The notes beneath the pieces were generated by a model. The model saw only the letters and a program-made list of their open reading frames with translations, did no database searches and was not told the origin of the DNA. A stretch of 64,000 nucleotides of DNA from an uncultured Bacilli bacterium (GTDB taxonomy: Bacteria > Bacillota_I > Bacilli_A > RF39 > UBA660). Location: NCBI GenBank assembly GCA_934085825.1, contig CAKOHR010000004.1, forward strand, positions 1 to 64,000, written 5' to 3'. Both the position numbers and the translations under genes were made by a program. Positions 40,068 to 48,812 of the stretch are shown one piece after another (position 1 is the first letter of the stretch; every line of letters begins with the position of its first letter).

Positions 40068-40112
40068 CAATTGAACCATGTGTTATAATCGTTATTTTAC
40101 CTTGCAATTTTT

Positions 40113-40139
40113 AATAGTTGGCACACTGTGCCAACTATT
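40113..40139. repeat. ACT-centred palindrome C
   Basis: 12-bp perfect arms (AATAGTTGGCAC and complement) around ACT, about 60 bp before the intact DUF1016 gene. Confidence 0.9.
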
Positions 40140-40201
40140 GAGTTGGACTAACATTAAAAAAATATTATCAATCAAAAATTAAAATTTAAAAGGAAGAAAA
40201 T

Positions 40202-41107
40202 ATGAATTATTATGATGAAATTAAAAATTATGTAAAAAAAGCGGAAATAGGAAGAACTATCAGAGAAGCTAACGCTAACAAAGAATTAGTTGATTGCTAT
40301 TGGAATGTAGGAAGATTATTAGTGGAAGCCCAAGGTGGTAAAGAAAAAGCAAAATACGGAAATGAACTAATAAAGAAATGGGCAGATACATTATCAAAAG
40401 AATACGGTAAAGGTTATAATTATACAAATTTATCTAGATTTCGCCAATTTTATCTTGCTTTTCCAATTGTGGACACAGTGTGTCCACAATTGAGTTGGTC
40501 TATTATAAGAACACTTTTGCCAATAGTAGATACAAATAAAAGAAATTATTATATTAACTTGTGTATTGAAAACAATTTATCAGTTCGTGAATTAAAACGA
40601 GAAATAGATAATAACTCGTATGAAAGATTAGAACATAAACCAGATAAGATAGATATAGTTGTTCCAACTAAAGTGCCTAGTATAGCAAATAATTTTAAAA
40701 ATCCAATATTATTAAAATTAAAAGATAATGAAATAAAAAACGAAAGTGATTTAGAAAAATTAATTTATTCGCAGTTAAGTTATGTATTTTTGCAACTGGG
40801 TAATGGGTTCACATGGGTTGGAAATCAATATAAAATAAGTGATGGAAACAAGAACTATTTTATAGATATGTTACTTTACAACTACGTATATAATTGTTTT
40901 GTAGTAGTTGAAATAAAATGTAGAAAGCTAAAAAAAGAAGATAAGGGTCAAGTTGAGTTTTACATGAATTTAGTTGATAGCTTTGTAAAAGACGCTAGTA
41001 ACAGCCCTACTATAGGTATTATCATAACTAAAAACCAAGATAAATTTATAGCCAACTTTGTAAGAAATGAGAAAATAATGCCACTTACTTATGAATTAAT
41101 AAAATAG
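40202..41107 (+). CDS. DUF1016/YhcG-family putative PD-(D/E)xK nuclease
   Basis: 301 residues. The N-terminal helical domain (about 1-130) carries the typical YWNVGRLLVEAQGG, YTNLSRFRQFYLAF and IIRTLLPI. The C-terminal nuclease-like domain (about 165-301) has NYFIDMLLYN, then FVVVEIKCRKL as the D...ExK core, and QVEFYMNLVD. DUF1016 proteins are linked to mobile DNA and defence, but their role is unresolved. Codons about 88-97 are made of a perfect palindrome also found outside genes. AAGGAAG precedes the ATG. A decayed relative lies on either side. Confidence 0.9.
   Translation: MNYYDEIKNYVKKAEIGRTIREANANKELVDCYWNVGRLLVEAQGGKEKAKYGNELIKKWADTLSKEYGKGYNYTNLSRFRQFYLAFPIVDTVCPQLSWSIIRTLLPIVDTNKRNYYINLCIENNLSVRELKREIDNNSYERLEHKPDKIDIVVPTKVPSIANNFKNPILLKLKDNEIKNESDLEKLIYSQLSYVFLQLGNGFTWVGNQYKISDGNKNYFIDMLLYNYVYNCFVVVEIKCRKLKKEDKGQVEFYMNLVDSFVKDASNSPTIGIIITKNQDKFIANFVRNEKIMPLTYELIK
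40463..40491. repeat. AGT-centred palindrome D, inside the DUF1016 coding region
   Basis: 13-bp perfect arms (CAATTGTGGACAC and complement) around AGT, translated as part of PIVDTVCPQLS. Confidence 0.9.
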
Positions 41108-41119
41108 AGTTTCAAATCA

Positions 41120-41136
41120 GTGGCGCAGTGTGCCAC
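41120..41136. repeat. AGT-centred palindrome E
   Basis: GTGGCGC AGT GTGCCAC: a near copy of palindrome B with one G-T pair, in a flanking segment that is itself a repeat of 40034-40090. Confidence 0.85.
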
Positions 41137-41184
41137 CAATTGAACCATGTGTTATAACAGTTTTTTTACCTATTTTTTTAATAG

Positions 41185-41201
41185 TTGGCCTAGTGGGCCA
41201 T
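41185..41201. repeat. AGT-centred palindrome F
   Basis: TGGCCT AGT GGGCCA with a G-T pair next to the loop. It corresponds in position to palindrome C. Confidence 0.8.
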
Positions 41202-41257
41202 TTATTGAACTGGTCAAATATTTACAACAAAAAAATGATAGATTTAGGGGGATAATT

Positions 41258-41790
41258 ATGAATTATTATGATGAAATTAAAAATTATGTAAAAAAAGTAG
41301 AAATAAGAAGAGCTATCAAAGAAGCAAATGCTAATAATGAAATAGTGAACTCATATTGGAATATTGGAAAACTTATAGTTGACGCTCAAGGGGAAAATGA
41401 AAAAACAAATATAATAACTCGTTACTAAAAAAAATGGGCAGAAAAGCTAACAAAGGAATATGGTAAGGTGTATAATTATACAAACCTATCAAGATTTCGC
41501 CAATTTTATCTTGCTTTTGCAATTATTGCCCCACTGGGGCAACAATTAAGTCGGACAATAATTAGAACCATTTTACCTATAAAAGATGAGAACAAAAGAA
41601 ATTATTATATAAATTTATGTTTAGAAAGCACCTTATCAAAAAAAGAAATAAAAAGCAATTCATATGGACGGAATTAAAACTTAGAGAACTAAGAAGTAAG
41701 ATAAAGCTCAAGTAGAATTTTATATAAACTTAATTGATAATTATAAGAAAAGTAATATAAATAACCCAACTTGTTTGCTTGATATTCCAA
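41258..41790 (+). pseudogene. DUF1016 (YhcG) gene remnant, copy 2
   Basis: Starts with the same MNYYDEIKNYVKK and a good GGGGG site. A frameshift stop comes after 57 codons, it resumes in another frame (YNYTNLSRFRQFYLAF), stops again, and ends with a piece of the nuclease domain (QVEFYINLIDNYKK). The catalytic core is deleted. Confidence 0.88.
41521..41547. repeat. ACT-centred palindrome G, in the decayed DUF1016 copy
   Basis: TTGCCCC ACT GGGGCAA with four more outer pairs after one mismatch. It is at the same gene position as D but different in sequence. Confidence 0.85.
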
Positions 41791-41791
41791 A

Positions 41792-41816
41792 AATAAAAAA
41801 AGAGCTTTATGCTCTT
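41792..41816 (-). terminator. efp terminator
   Basis: On the minus strand AAGAGC pairs with GCTCTT and is followed by seven T, containing the efp stop. Confidence 0.9.
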
Positions 41817-42367
41817 CCAGAATATTTTCCATCCTTAGTTGAAATTATAATTTTTTCTCCTTCATTTATAAATAAAGGAACTTTAACTATATAACCAGTT
41901 TCAATTTTAGCATCTTTACTTGCATTTGTTGCAGTATTGCCTTTAACTGCTGGTTCTGTTTCTACTACTGTGTATTCAACCTTTTCAGGTAGTGTAATAC
42001 CAATTATTTCTCCATCATAATTGTCAATATCAATTTCTAATCCTTCTTTAATGAAATTAACATTGTCCCCTAAAACTGATGCAGGAAGTTCTATTTGTTC
42101 ATATGTAGAGTTATTCATAAACACGTAAGTATCTCCCATAGCATATAGGTAACCAGCTTTAACTTTTTCGATATGAGCTTTAGTTATTTTAATATTGGTA
42201 TTAAAGGTATCTTCTGTAACTGCTCCAGTTCTTAAATTTCTTCTTTTAATTCTTACAAAAGCAGGTCCTTTTCCAGGTTTTACATGTTGAAATTCAACGA
42301 TAGTATATAAGTTACCATCCATGATAATTGTCATACCATTTTTGATATCATTAATATTAATATCCAT
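41807..42367 (-). CDS. efp: Elongation factor P
   Basis: Relieves ribosome stalling at polyproline. 186 residues in three beta-barrel domains. The N-terminal KOW-like domain carries the loop HVKPGKGPAF with the modification-site Lys (about 32). The OB-like domains include VKVPLFINEGEKIIISTKDGKYSGRA at the C terminus, nearly identical to the family consensus. It lies 18 bases after rpmG on the same strand, so translation genes are paired. No modification enzyme is in the window. Confidence 0.97.
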   Translation of the reverse strand: MDININDIKNGMTIIMDGNLYTIVEFQHVKPGKGPAFVRIKRRNLRTGAVTEDTFNTNIKITKAHIEKVKAGYLYAMGDTYVFMNNSTYEQIELPASVLGDNVNFIKEGLEIDIDNYDGEIIGITLPEKVEYTVVETEPAVKGNTATNASKDAKIETGYIVKVPLFINEGEKIIISTKDGKYSGRA

Positions 42368-42385
42368 ATCTAATCCTCTTTTCTA

Positions 42386-42550
42386 TTATTTCTTTTCTTT
42401 AGCAGTTACTGTCTTTCTACATTTTGGACAGTATCTATTTAATTCTAGACGGTCTGGAGTATTCTTTTTATTTTTACTAACTGGGCGTAATTCAAAACCA
42501 CAAACAGAACATCTCATAGTTACTTCACTACGATTTTCCTTTTTTGCCAT
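42386..42550 (-). CDS. rpmG: Ribosomal protein L33, zinc-binding form
   Basis: 54 residues, too short for standard length cut-offs. MRCSVCGFELRPVSKN, then KNTPDRLELNRYCPKCRKTVTAKE contains two CxxC pairs, the zinc-ribbon (C-plus) form of bL33. GGAGG precedes the ATG. It is followed by efp. The contrast with the cysteine-less L28 in this window is notable. Confidence 0.95.
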   Translation of the reverse strand: MAKKENRSEVTMRCSVCGFELRPVSKNKKNTPDRLELNRYCPKCRKTVTAKEKK

Positions 42551-42665
42551 AATTATTCCTCCTCACTTAAATAATTCTTTTTAATTATACCAAAATTACA
42601 ACATTTTTCAACTAATTTAATGTAATTTTGTTTAAAATTGCTAAATTTCTTATTTATTTAATTAA

Positions 42666-43535
42666 TTATTTCTTTACATATAATTTTATATTACCATTTT
42701 GGTATTCTTTTATAATATTAATCCAAAGATCATTGATAACATTTCTTTCTTTTTTAGGATGTACTAAAAATCTTATAGTAAGTTCAATGTGATCTTCATT
42801 ATATTCTGTATATATAATTGGCTTTAGATTATTATAATATATTCTATATGATCCACTGGCTTCATCAATTGCTCTATCCATTTTTTTAGGGATTGAACTT
42901 ATAACAGTATTTTTATTAACTATTTCATATAATTTTTTCTTGTGAACATCTATATCTGCATCAGGATCAACACTTACTATCATCTCTGACCAAATATATT
43001 TAAAAGCTGCGGTATAGTTTTTTAGTGGTTCAGCAAAGATTTTGGAATTGGGTATGTTTACAATAATTCCACTACTTTGTTCTCCATTTACTCTATCTCC
43101 AAGGGATAATACTTTAAAGCTCATACTACTTATTAAAACTACATCACCTTTAACATCATTTATTTCAATACGATCTTCCACGGTAAAAGGCTTAGATACT
43201 TTTATATAAAGACCAGCAATTAAATTAAGTATTACTTCCCTTAAAGCAATAGTTGCTCCAGCAGAAATAAATGATATGATGGTTACTACATTTTGTAAAT
43301 GACCTTCCCAAAGAAGAAATATACAGAAAAACATAACTATGTTGCTAATCACATTTATAGATTGGTTAAATTTAAATACATTTCTACTTGAATGATTACT
43401 TAAAGAATATAACCTACTTACTATTTTACTAAAAATTTTAATTCCTAGCACAACAATTAATGAAATGATAACTAATACAATATATTCGTTATTTATACCG
43501 GTTGCCCCCTTTAGATCATTTATAATACTATTCAT
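42666..43535 (-). CDS. mscS: Small-conductance mechanosensitive channel (MscS family)
   Basis: Releases solutes on hypo-osmotic shock. 289 residues: three transmembrane helices (about 18-40, 62-80, 82-105), the pore helix GATIALREVILNLIAGLYI (about 94-112), the beta domain PFTVEDRIEINDVKGDVVLIS and a cytoplasmic alpha/beta cage ending in HIELTIRFLVHPKK. It is monocistronic. Confidence 0.9.
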   Translation of the reverse strand: MNSIINDLKGATGINNEYIVLVIISLIVVLGIKIFSKIVSRLYSLSNHSSRNVFKFNQSINVISNIVMFFCIFLLWEGHLQNVVTIISFISAGATIALREVILNLIAGLYIKVSKPFTVEDRIEINDVKGDVVLISSMSFKVLSLGDRVNGEQSSGIIVNIPNSKIFAEPLKNYTAAFKYIWSEMIVSVDPDADIDVHKKKLYEIVNKNTVISSIPKKMDRAIDEASGSYRIYYNNLKPIIYTEYNEDHIELTIRFLVHPKKERNVINDLWINIIKEYQNGNIKLYVKK

Positions 43536-43593
43536 TATTATTCACCCCTCCATGTAAGGACTACTATAATAACATATTTTAGTACTTTTGTAA

Positions 43594-43640
43594 GTAAAAA
43601 ATAGTTTACTTTACAAATAATATGTAAAACAAACTATTTT
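43594..43640 (-). terminator. Terminator of the sortase-aldolase unit
   Basis: On the minus strand AAAATAGTTT and inner TTTTACA pair with TGTAAA and AAACTATTTT, with T-rich sequence after, next to the aldolase stop. Confidence 0.75.
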
Positions 43641-43641
43641 A

Positions 43642-44526
43642 TTAACTATCTTTTTTTACTGATGCATCATAAATTTCTGCAATTGTGCTATTTAATGTTT
43701 TTTCAAATTCTTCATCACTCATGGTTGCATTTAATCCTTCTAGTAATGCTCTGGAAAATGATGCTATCATTTTCTTATTTTGTTTTAATTTTTCACAAGC
43801 TATGCTTCTTTCATAACCTCCAGATAAGGCTACAATTCTTAAAACATTTTTATGACGAAGTAATTCATTATAATAATTTGGAACATCTGGTAGTGTAAAT
43901 TTAAATATTAAGTAATCTTCTTTTTTGGTTTTATCTAAATTTCTTAAAATTTCACTTCTCATATAAGTTTCAATTTGCTTTTTACCCGGAGAATTAATGT
44001 CTACCTCTGGTTCTATAATAGGAATTAAACCATGAGAAATTATAATTTTTGCTAGTTTAAATTGCTCATCAATTACTTTTTTTATTCCATATTCGTTATA
44101 TTCTTTTATAACTGAACGCATCTTAGTTCCAATTATCCCATAACTTTTAGCTTTTTCTAGTCTTTCTTCTAAATTAGGTATTTCTTTTAAAAGTTGAACT
44201 CCTCCATCTAAATCTTCTAAACCAACATCGATTTTTAAGAAACTAGGAATTCCTTTTTGTTTTAGATATTCAACCGTGTTTATACCATTAATATCTCTTT
44301 CCATTGTATTTTCAAATAAAATTACACCTAGTATTCTATCATCAAAAGCCTTGTTTGTAATTACTCTAGAACGCATCTTATGAATGTAATCAAACATTAC
44401 TTCATCACTAGTTATTAACTCTTCACTTATTCCATACCTAGCAAGTGTTTTTTTACTACTTCCTCCACTTTGGTCTAGTGCTGCTATAAATCCTTTCTTA
44501 TTTTTTAAAGTTTCAATTATTTCCAT
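43642..44526 (-). CDS. fda: Fructose-bisphosphate aldolase, class I
   Basis: Splits fructose-1,6-bisphosphate in glycolysis. 294 residues, the size of the short bacterial class I enzyme of the staphylococcal type. GFIAALDQSGGSSKKTLARYG (about 12-32), LGVILFENTM, PSFLKIDVG, IIEPEVDI, the Schiff-base Lys in YLIFKFTLPD (about 212) and ALSGGYERS are conserved. It overlaps the sortase gene by 14 bp, so the two are co-expressed, an odd pairing of central metabolism and surface anchoring. Confidence 0.95.
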   Translation of the reverse strand: MEIIETLKNKKGFIAALDQSGGSSKKTLARYGISEELITSDEVMFDYIHKMRSRVITNKAFDDRILGVILFENTMERDINGINTVEYLKQKGIPSFLKIDVGLEDLDGGVQLLKEIPNLEERLEKAKSYGIIGTKMRSVIKEYNEYGIKKVIDEQFKLAKIIISHGLIPIIEPEVDINSPGKKQIETYMRSEILRNLDKTKKEDYLIFKFTLPDVPNYYNELLRHKNVLRIVALSGGYERSIACEKLKQNKKMIASFSRALLEGLNATMSDEEFEKTLNSTIAEIYDASVKKDS

Positions 44527-45469
44527 TTCTTACCTCCATTTTTATTAATTTTGCATGTAATACAACTCTGTCACTTTCTTTATAACATGTTGATAGAGTT
44601 AGTATTTTGTCTTTTTCATTTAAGTTTACATCAAATTTAAATTCACTTCTATTTTGAATCATATTTAAAAAGTCTATATATTTTTCATTATCATTAAAAG
44701 TTGTCTTTAGATAGTCACTTGTTTCTGGTATTCGATAAATACTAAATACTTGCCACATCGTATTTTCATATTCTGTAGAAATCTTAACAATGTGATTATT
44801 TTTATTGCTATACCAGTTGCTTTCAATTATATTTTTCAAAGAACCAAACATGGTTCCATTTATTCTTCCATGGGCATAAATTATAGTATTTTGGTCAAAG
44901 TTTTGTAAATTATTACGATAGTCCATAAATACCCAGCCTGCTGAATTATATTTCTTATTGAAATCTTTTTTTAAATAGTAGCTGTTATCAGATGTTTGAA
45001 CAAATGGATAATTAATATTTGTTCCATTTACTTGAATCCATCCTGCAGTATCATTATTTTGAACTTTTAACTGCGCAAAATCAACATTAATTAAATTCAT
45101 TTTAATGTAATCCCAATATGGATTATCTAATTTCTCTTCTGGAGGATTTATTATTTGAGTATTTACTGAATCTTCTACCTCATCAACTTCTACATTTTCA
45201 TTTATTTTTTCTAATTCTTTAGCAGTATTTTTATTATCAAATATCCATCTAATAATATTGCTAACTGAATAAATACTAAGTGTAGCAAATAATATAAATA
45301 ACACAATAGCATATTTCTTTTTTAATATTAGTTTCTTTTTCTTTCTTTTTAAACAAATTTCTTTGGAATTATCTTTTTCTTTTATAGTATTTTTTTCTAA
45401 AAGTCGGTTCCTTGTTTTAACCTTTTTTTTATTTGATTTATTTTTATAACTGTTTCTTTTAGCATTCAT
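44513..45469 (-). CDS. Class B sortase
   Basis: A membrane transpeptidase that anchors surface proteins. 318 residues: a very basic cytoplasmic N terminus (about 1-52), one helix (about 53-72), a spacer and then the sortase barrel. Visible are NYPFVQTSDNSYYL, the catalytic His in IIYAHGRINGTMFGSL (about 200), Cys in LTLSTCYKESDR (about 294) and the Arg in RVVLHAKL. The helix before the active site fits class B. No substrate with NPQTN-type signal is in the window. Confidence 0.93.
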   Translation of the reverse strand: MNAKRNSYKNKSNKKKVKTRNRLLEKNTIKEKDNSKEICLKRKKKKLILKKKYAIVLFILFATLSIYSVSNIIRWIFDNKNTAKELEKINENVEVDEVEDSVNTQIINPPEEKLDNPYWDYIKMNLINVDFAQLKVQNNDTAGWIQVNGTNINYPFVQTSDNSYYLKKDFNKKYNSAGWVFMDYRNNLQNFDQNTIIYAHGRINGTMFGSLKNIIESNWYSNKNNHIVKISTEYENTMWQVFSIYRIPETSDYLKTTFNDNEKYIDFLNMIQNRSEFKFDVNLNEKDKILTLSTCYKESDRVVLHAKLIKMEVRNGNN

Positions 45470-45485
45470 AACTATTTGCTCATTT

Positions 45486-45992
45486 CTATTTATCTAATTC
45501 TATTTCAATTTTATACCCTATTTTACTATCAAGTTTTCGATAAACAACACCACATTCATCAAATAATTTCCTTGAAGCGATAAAGTTTACATCATCATGA
45601 TACTTATCACTTAAATATACAACTTCTTTTATACCACTTTGAATAATAGCCTTAGCACATTCATTACAAGGAAAAAGAGCTACATATATTTTTGATTCTT
45701 CTAAATCCCTTTTGCTACCACGAAAATTAAGGATTGCATTTAGTTCTGCATGACAAACATATAAGTATTTGGTTTCTAAAGGATTTCCTTCTCTATCCCA
45801 CGGGAAAGCATCGTCATGGAAACCATTCGGAGCGCCGTTGTATCCAATAGATAAAATTCTGTTATCATCACTTACAATGCAAGCTCCGACTTGAGTTGAT
45901 GGATCTTTACTTCTAAGCGCAGATAATTTAGCAATTCCCATGAAATATTCATCCCAAGACAAATAATCTGTTCTTTGTTTCTTTACATTCAT
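45486..45992 (-). CDS. Deoxycytidylate (dCMP) deaminase
   Basis: Turns dCMP into dUMP for thymidylate synthesis. 168 residues. Zinc sites are HAELNAI (about 95) and [10 protein letters not shown] (about 122), with the N-terminal [20 protein letters not shown] typical of the ComEB/dCMP deaminase group, and [12 protein letters not shown] nearby. It lies between hisS and the sortase gene on the same strand. Confidence 0.94.
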   Translation of the reverse strand: MNVKKQRTDYLSWDEYFMGIAKLSALRSKDPSTQVGACIVSDDNRILSIGYNGAPNGFHDDAFPWDREGNPLETKYLYVCHAELNAILNFRGSKRDLEESKIYVALFPCNECAKAIIQSGIKEVVYLSDKYHDDVNFIASRKLFDECGVVYRKLDSKIGYKIEIELDK

Positions 45993-46030
45993 ATTTTCAC
46001 ATCCTTACTTCTCTATTGTACCAAATTTTC

Positions 46031-46062
46031 TAAAAAAAAAGAAGTTGTTTTAACACAACTTC
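46031..46062 (-). terminator. hisS terminator
   Basis: On the minus strand GAAGTTGT pairs with ACAACTTC (8 bp) and is followed by nine T. The stop codon is in the loop. Confidence 0.92.
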
Positions 46063-47348
46063 ACATATTCTTTGACTTTTTCTGGCTTTTTCAAATCAAT
46101 TTCAAAGTTATTTTGATTTAGCATATCTTTTACTATTACTTTACCACTTGTAATTTCATTTTCACCAACAATGATGACATATGGAATATTTTCTCTATTA
46201 GCAAAATCTAAACTTTTTTTAAGTTTTCTATTTCGCATTTCTATATCAACATTGTAACCATAGCTTCTAAGTTTATCTGCTAAAGACAAAGCTTCCATGT
46301 CAACTCCCATTGGAATTATATAAAACTTTATATCGGATGTATTTTTGAATTCATCACGTTTTTTTAAAATCTCATAAATAGATGTTAAACCAAAACTAAT
46401 GCCAACAGCAGGATAAATTTCTCCATCGTTAATATATTCGGTAATCATTTTATCATATCTGCCGCCGCCACCAATTGAACTGGTTAAATATCCTGATTTG
46501 TCATATACTTCAAAAACATTACCAGTATAATAATCTTGACCACGTGCTAAAGTTAAATCTAATGCACATTTATCACTAAAACCTAACTTTTCTATGTAAT
46601 TCTTTAGTGTCTCAACTTCCAATAATCCTTTATTTAATTCTTCATTATTGGAACTGTTAAATTTTTCTTTTAAAGCTAATATATCCATTTTAAATATCTC
46701 TAATAATTTATCTATTTGGTCATTTTCAAGGGTAAGCTCAATTAAGTAGGTTCTAAGTTCTTTTTCAGTAATTTTATTCATTTTATCAATTACTGTTATA
46801 ACTTTGCTGATAAGTTCATCGCTTACACCAACTTCTTTTATAAGCCCACGCATTAAGTTTCTATTGTTATATTTAATTATAATATCAATGTCTAACTTTT
46901 TAAAAGCTGTTACATATAAACTTAATAATTCGGCTTCAACAAATTGACCTTCAATACCTACAACATCAGCATCGCATTGTGTAAATTCTCTATCTCTTCC
47001 CACTTTAACTGGACCATCTCTAAAAACTTTTGATATTTCATATCTTTTAAATGGCATTGTTATATTATTTTTATTTAAAGCAATAAACTTAGCAAATGGT
47101 ACTGTTAAATCATATCTTAAGCCAAGCTTTCTATCTCCTTGATCAGTTAATTTATATATTTCTTTAAGTAAATCATTATTCTCATCATACTTGTCTACTA
47201 ACATATCTAAGTAGCATAAAATCGGAGTTTCAATTGAATTATAACCATACTCCATAAAAGTTTCTTTGAGTATATTATTTATGTAATTTCTAATTTTTTG
47301 TTCTTTAGGTAAAAAATCATAACCACCTTTTACATTTTGTATTTTCAT
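46050..47348 (-). CDS. hisS: Histidyl-tRNA synthetase
   Basis: Charges tRNA-His. 432 residues, class II: GGYDFLPKEQ at the start, motif 2 KRYEISKVFRDGPVKVGRDREFTQCD, the His-binding LARGQDYYTGNVFEVY, motif 3 SIGGGGRYDKMI and AVGISFGL, and a C-terminal anticodon domain. AGGAAGG lies about 12 bases before the ATG. Expression is apparently governed by a leader peptide attenuator rather than a T-box. Confidence 0.97.
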   Translation of the reverse strand: MKIQNVKGGYDFLPKEQKIRNYINNILKETFMEYGYNSIETPILCYLDMLVDKYDENNDLLKEIYKLTDQGDRKLGLRYDLTVPFAKFIALNKNNITMPFKRYEISKVFRDGPVKVGRDREFTQCDADVVGIEGQFVEAELLSLYVTAFKKLDIDIIIKYNNRNLMRGLIKEVGVSDELISKVITVIDKMNKITEKELRTYLIELTLENDQIDKLLEIFKMDILALKEKFNSSNNEELNKGLLEVETLKNYIEKLGFSDKCALDLTLARGQDYYTGNVFEVYDKSGYLTSSIGGGGRYDKMITEYINDGEIYPAVGISFGLTSIYEILKKRDEFKNTSDIKFYIIPMGVDMEALSLADKLRSYGYNVDIEMRNRKLKKSLDFANRENIPYVIIVGENEITSGKVIVKDMLNQNNFEIDLKKPEKVKEYVKLC

Positions 47349-47379
47349 ATTTTTTTAATCCTTCCTAACATTAATTATT

Positions 47380-47446
47380 TAAAAAAAGCTATACAAGTAG
47401 TTACTTGTATAGCTTATATATACAAGCACTACAATAAGCACTTGTA
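47380..47446 (-). promoter_or_regulatory. Attenuator of hisS: alternating complementary segments ending in a terminator
   Basis: On the minus strand TACAAG (47446-47441), CTTGTA (47426-47421), TACAAG (47409-47404) and CTTGTA (47397-47392) alternate, so 1:2, 2:3 and 3:4 can pair. 2:3 extends to CTTGTATA/TATACAAG. 3:4 is a 12-13-bp stem with seven T, the terminator (47380-47414). An additional GCACTTGT inside the leader ORF can pair with segment 1. Confidence 0.88.
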
Positions 47447-47456
47447 TTTACAACCT

Positions 47457-47522
47457 TTAATGTCGAAGTAACAAGTGCATGATTTTATGATGATGAACTA
47501 ATCTTACTAAGTATTCTTTCAT
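47457..47522 (-). CDS. Histidine-rich leader peptide of hisS, 21 aa
   Basis: ATG 47522, stop 47457-47459, with AAAGGG nine bases upstream. Residues 10-12 are three consecutive His (CAT x3), and further His stand at 16 (CAC) and 21, the last residue. Five of 21 codons being His, directly before a set of competing hairpins and hisS, is the logic of E. coli hisL. Ribosome stalling for lack of His-tRNA should change which hairpin forms. The exact switching order is inferred. Confidence 0.88.
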   Translation of the reverse strand: MKEYLVRLVHHHKIMHLLLRH

Positions 47523-47549
47523 AAAATACATCCCTTTCAAAGTAAGTAC

Positions 47550-47579
47550 ATTATAACACAACTATATTATATTTGTCAA
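47550..47579 (-). promoter_or_regulatory. hisS leader promoter
   Basis: Both hexamers are perfect consensus on the minus strand: TTGACA (47574-47579) and TATAAT (47550-47555), separated by 18 bp. Transcription starts about 20 bases before the leader ATG. Confidence 0.92.
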
Positions 47580-47639
47580 AACCTATATCAATATCATATG
47601 ATTTTTAAATAGAACAAAACTAAATTTCTAACGAAATTC

Positions 47640-47754
47640 AAGTATCAGTGTTACCTCACGGTAACACTTTTCTGTTTTGCTGAAAACCAAGGCTTCCTAA
47701 GCAGATCAACTTCGGATGGTCGCCACCCTACTATTACGATTTTTTTGTTCTTAT
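47640..47754 (-). ncRNA. Candidate omega-RNA/right-end region of the TnpB element
   Basis: Directly after the tnpB remnant lies a GC-richer structured segment (minus strand GTAGGGTGGCGACCATCC, GGAAGCC, then a 9-bp hairpin AGTGTTACC/GGTAACACT at 47647-47668). TnpB guide RNAs come from this position in IS200/IS605-type elements. The protein is broken, so this is probably a relic. Confidence 0.45.
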
Positions 47755-48812
47755 TTACATCATGCTTTCTTTCATATATATTTTCAAACCCTCAAACATT
47801 ATATTTTCACTTGCGTTTATATCTCTATCATGTTCAAATCCACATCTTGGACATATCCATTTTCTTAAACTTAAATTTTTTACTTCTTCATTTTTATATT
47901 CACATCTATTGCAAACCTCGCTACTTGGATAATATTTATTTATATTAATTACTTTTTTACCTAACCAATCTGCTTTGTATTTTAATGCGCTAAGTAAATC
48001 TCCCATTGTTACCTTATTTAAGTGTTTGGCTATGCTATGGACTTGATACATGCTTTTGACATCTAATGTTTCTACTGCTACGGTGTCATTTTCTTTTAAT
48101 ATTTTATTTGCAAGTTTATATATCATATGTTTTCTGGCATTTTATATCTATTCTTACTTCCAGGTTTACATCTAGCTAAGCCTTTTTGTTATCCTTTTAA
48201 TCTTTTTTCTTTTACTTTTACCTCATTTTTTAGTTTTTCTCCATATGAAGTAATTATAAAATCTTTGATGCCTAATCTAATCCCAGGATTGATGTTGGAT
48301 TTATAGTTGGTTTAGTAAATAGCGTTTCTATTAATACGCTTACAAAGTATTTTTTTGCATCTTTACTAATTGTTGCTGACTTTATTTTTTTAATGTTTCT
48401 ATATCCTCGAAACTTTACTTTTTTTAGTTTTGGTAATGTTATTACTTTATTTTTTAAATCTATTCTTATACTTTCATATTTAATATTTTTGTATTCATTT
48501 AATGTGTTATTTGTTGTATAACTTTCATGTTCTCCTTTTCTTCTAAATCTTGGATAAGCATTTCCACGAAAAAAGTTCTTAAATGCACCATCTAATTTAA
48601 TACACATTTTTGAAGCACACATGAATCCACTTCTTTAAGCCATTTTTTTCTTTCTTTAAATCAGTAAGTTCTTTTAACTCATCATAAGCACTTAATTTAA
48701 TTTTGTTTTCTTCATATTTCTCTTTTCTTTCTGATAGGAATTTATTGAAAACAAATCTCGTACTTCAAAAATTTTTATCTATCATTATCTTTTGCTTTAT
48801 ATATAGTCATTA
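47755..48812 (-). pseudogene. Decayed TnpB (IS200/IS605-type) gene
   Basis: Three out-of-frame pieces. The N terminus (about 48623-48812) contains ERKEKYEENKIKLSAYDEL in one frame. A middle piece is 48272-48622 (FRRKGEHESYTTNNT, ending at LGLD where the first RuvC Asp should be). A C-terminal piece is 47755-48126, with the zinc ribbon CNRC...CPRCGFEHDRDINASENI and last RuvC Asp intact. Stops and frameshifts separate them. No tnpA is nearby. It is inactive. Confidence 0.88.

Noticed and set aside
39961..41547. CRISPR array
   Set aside because: The palindromes are irregularly spaced, differ in sequence and have no constant repeat with unique spacers; no cas genes are present.
47349..47549. T-box upstream of hisS
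   Set aside because: No AGGGTGGTACC-like T-box motif or stem I elements are seen; the leader has a His-rich ORF and simple alternating hairpins instead.
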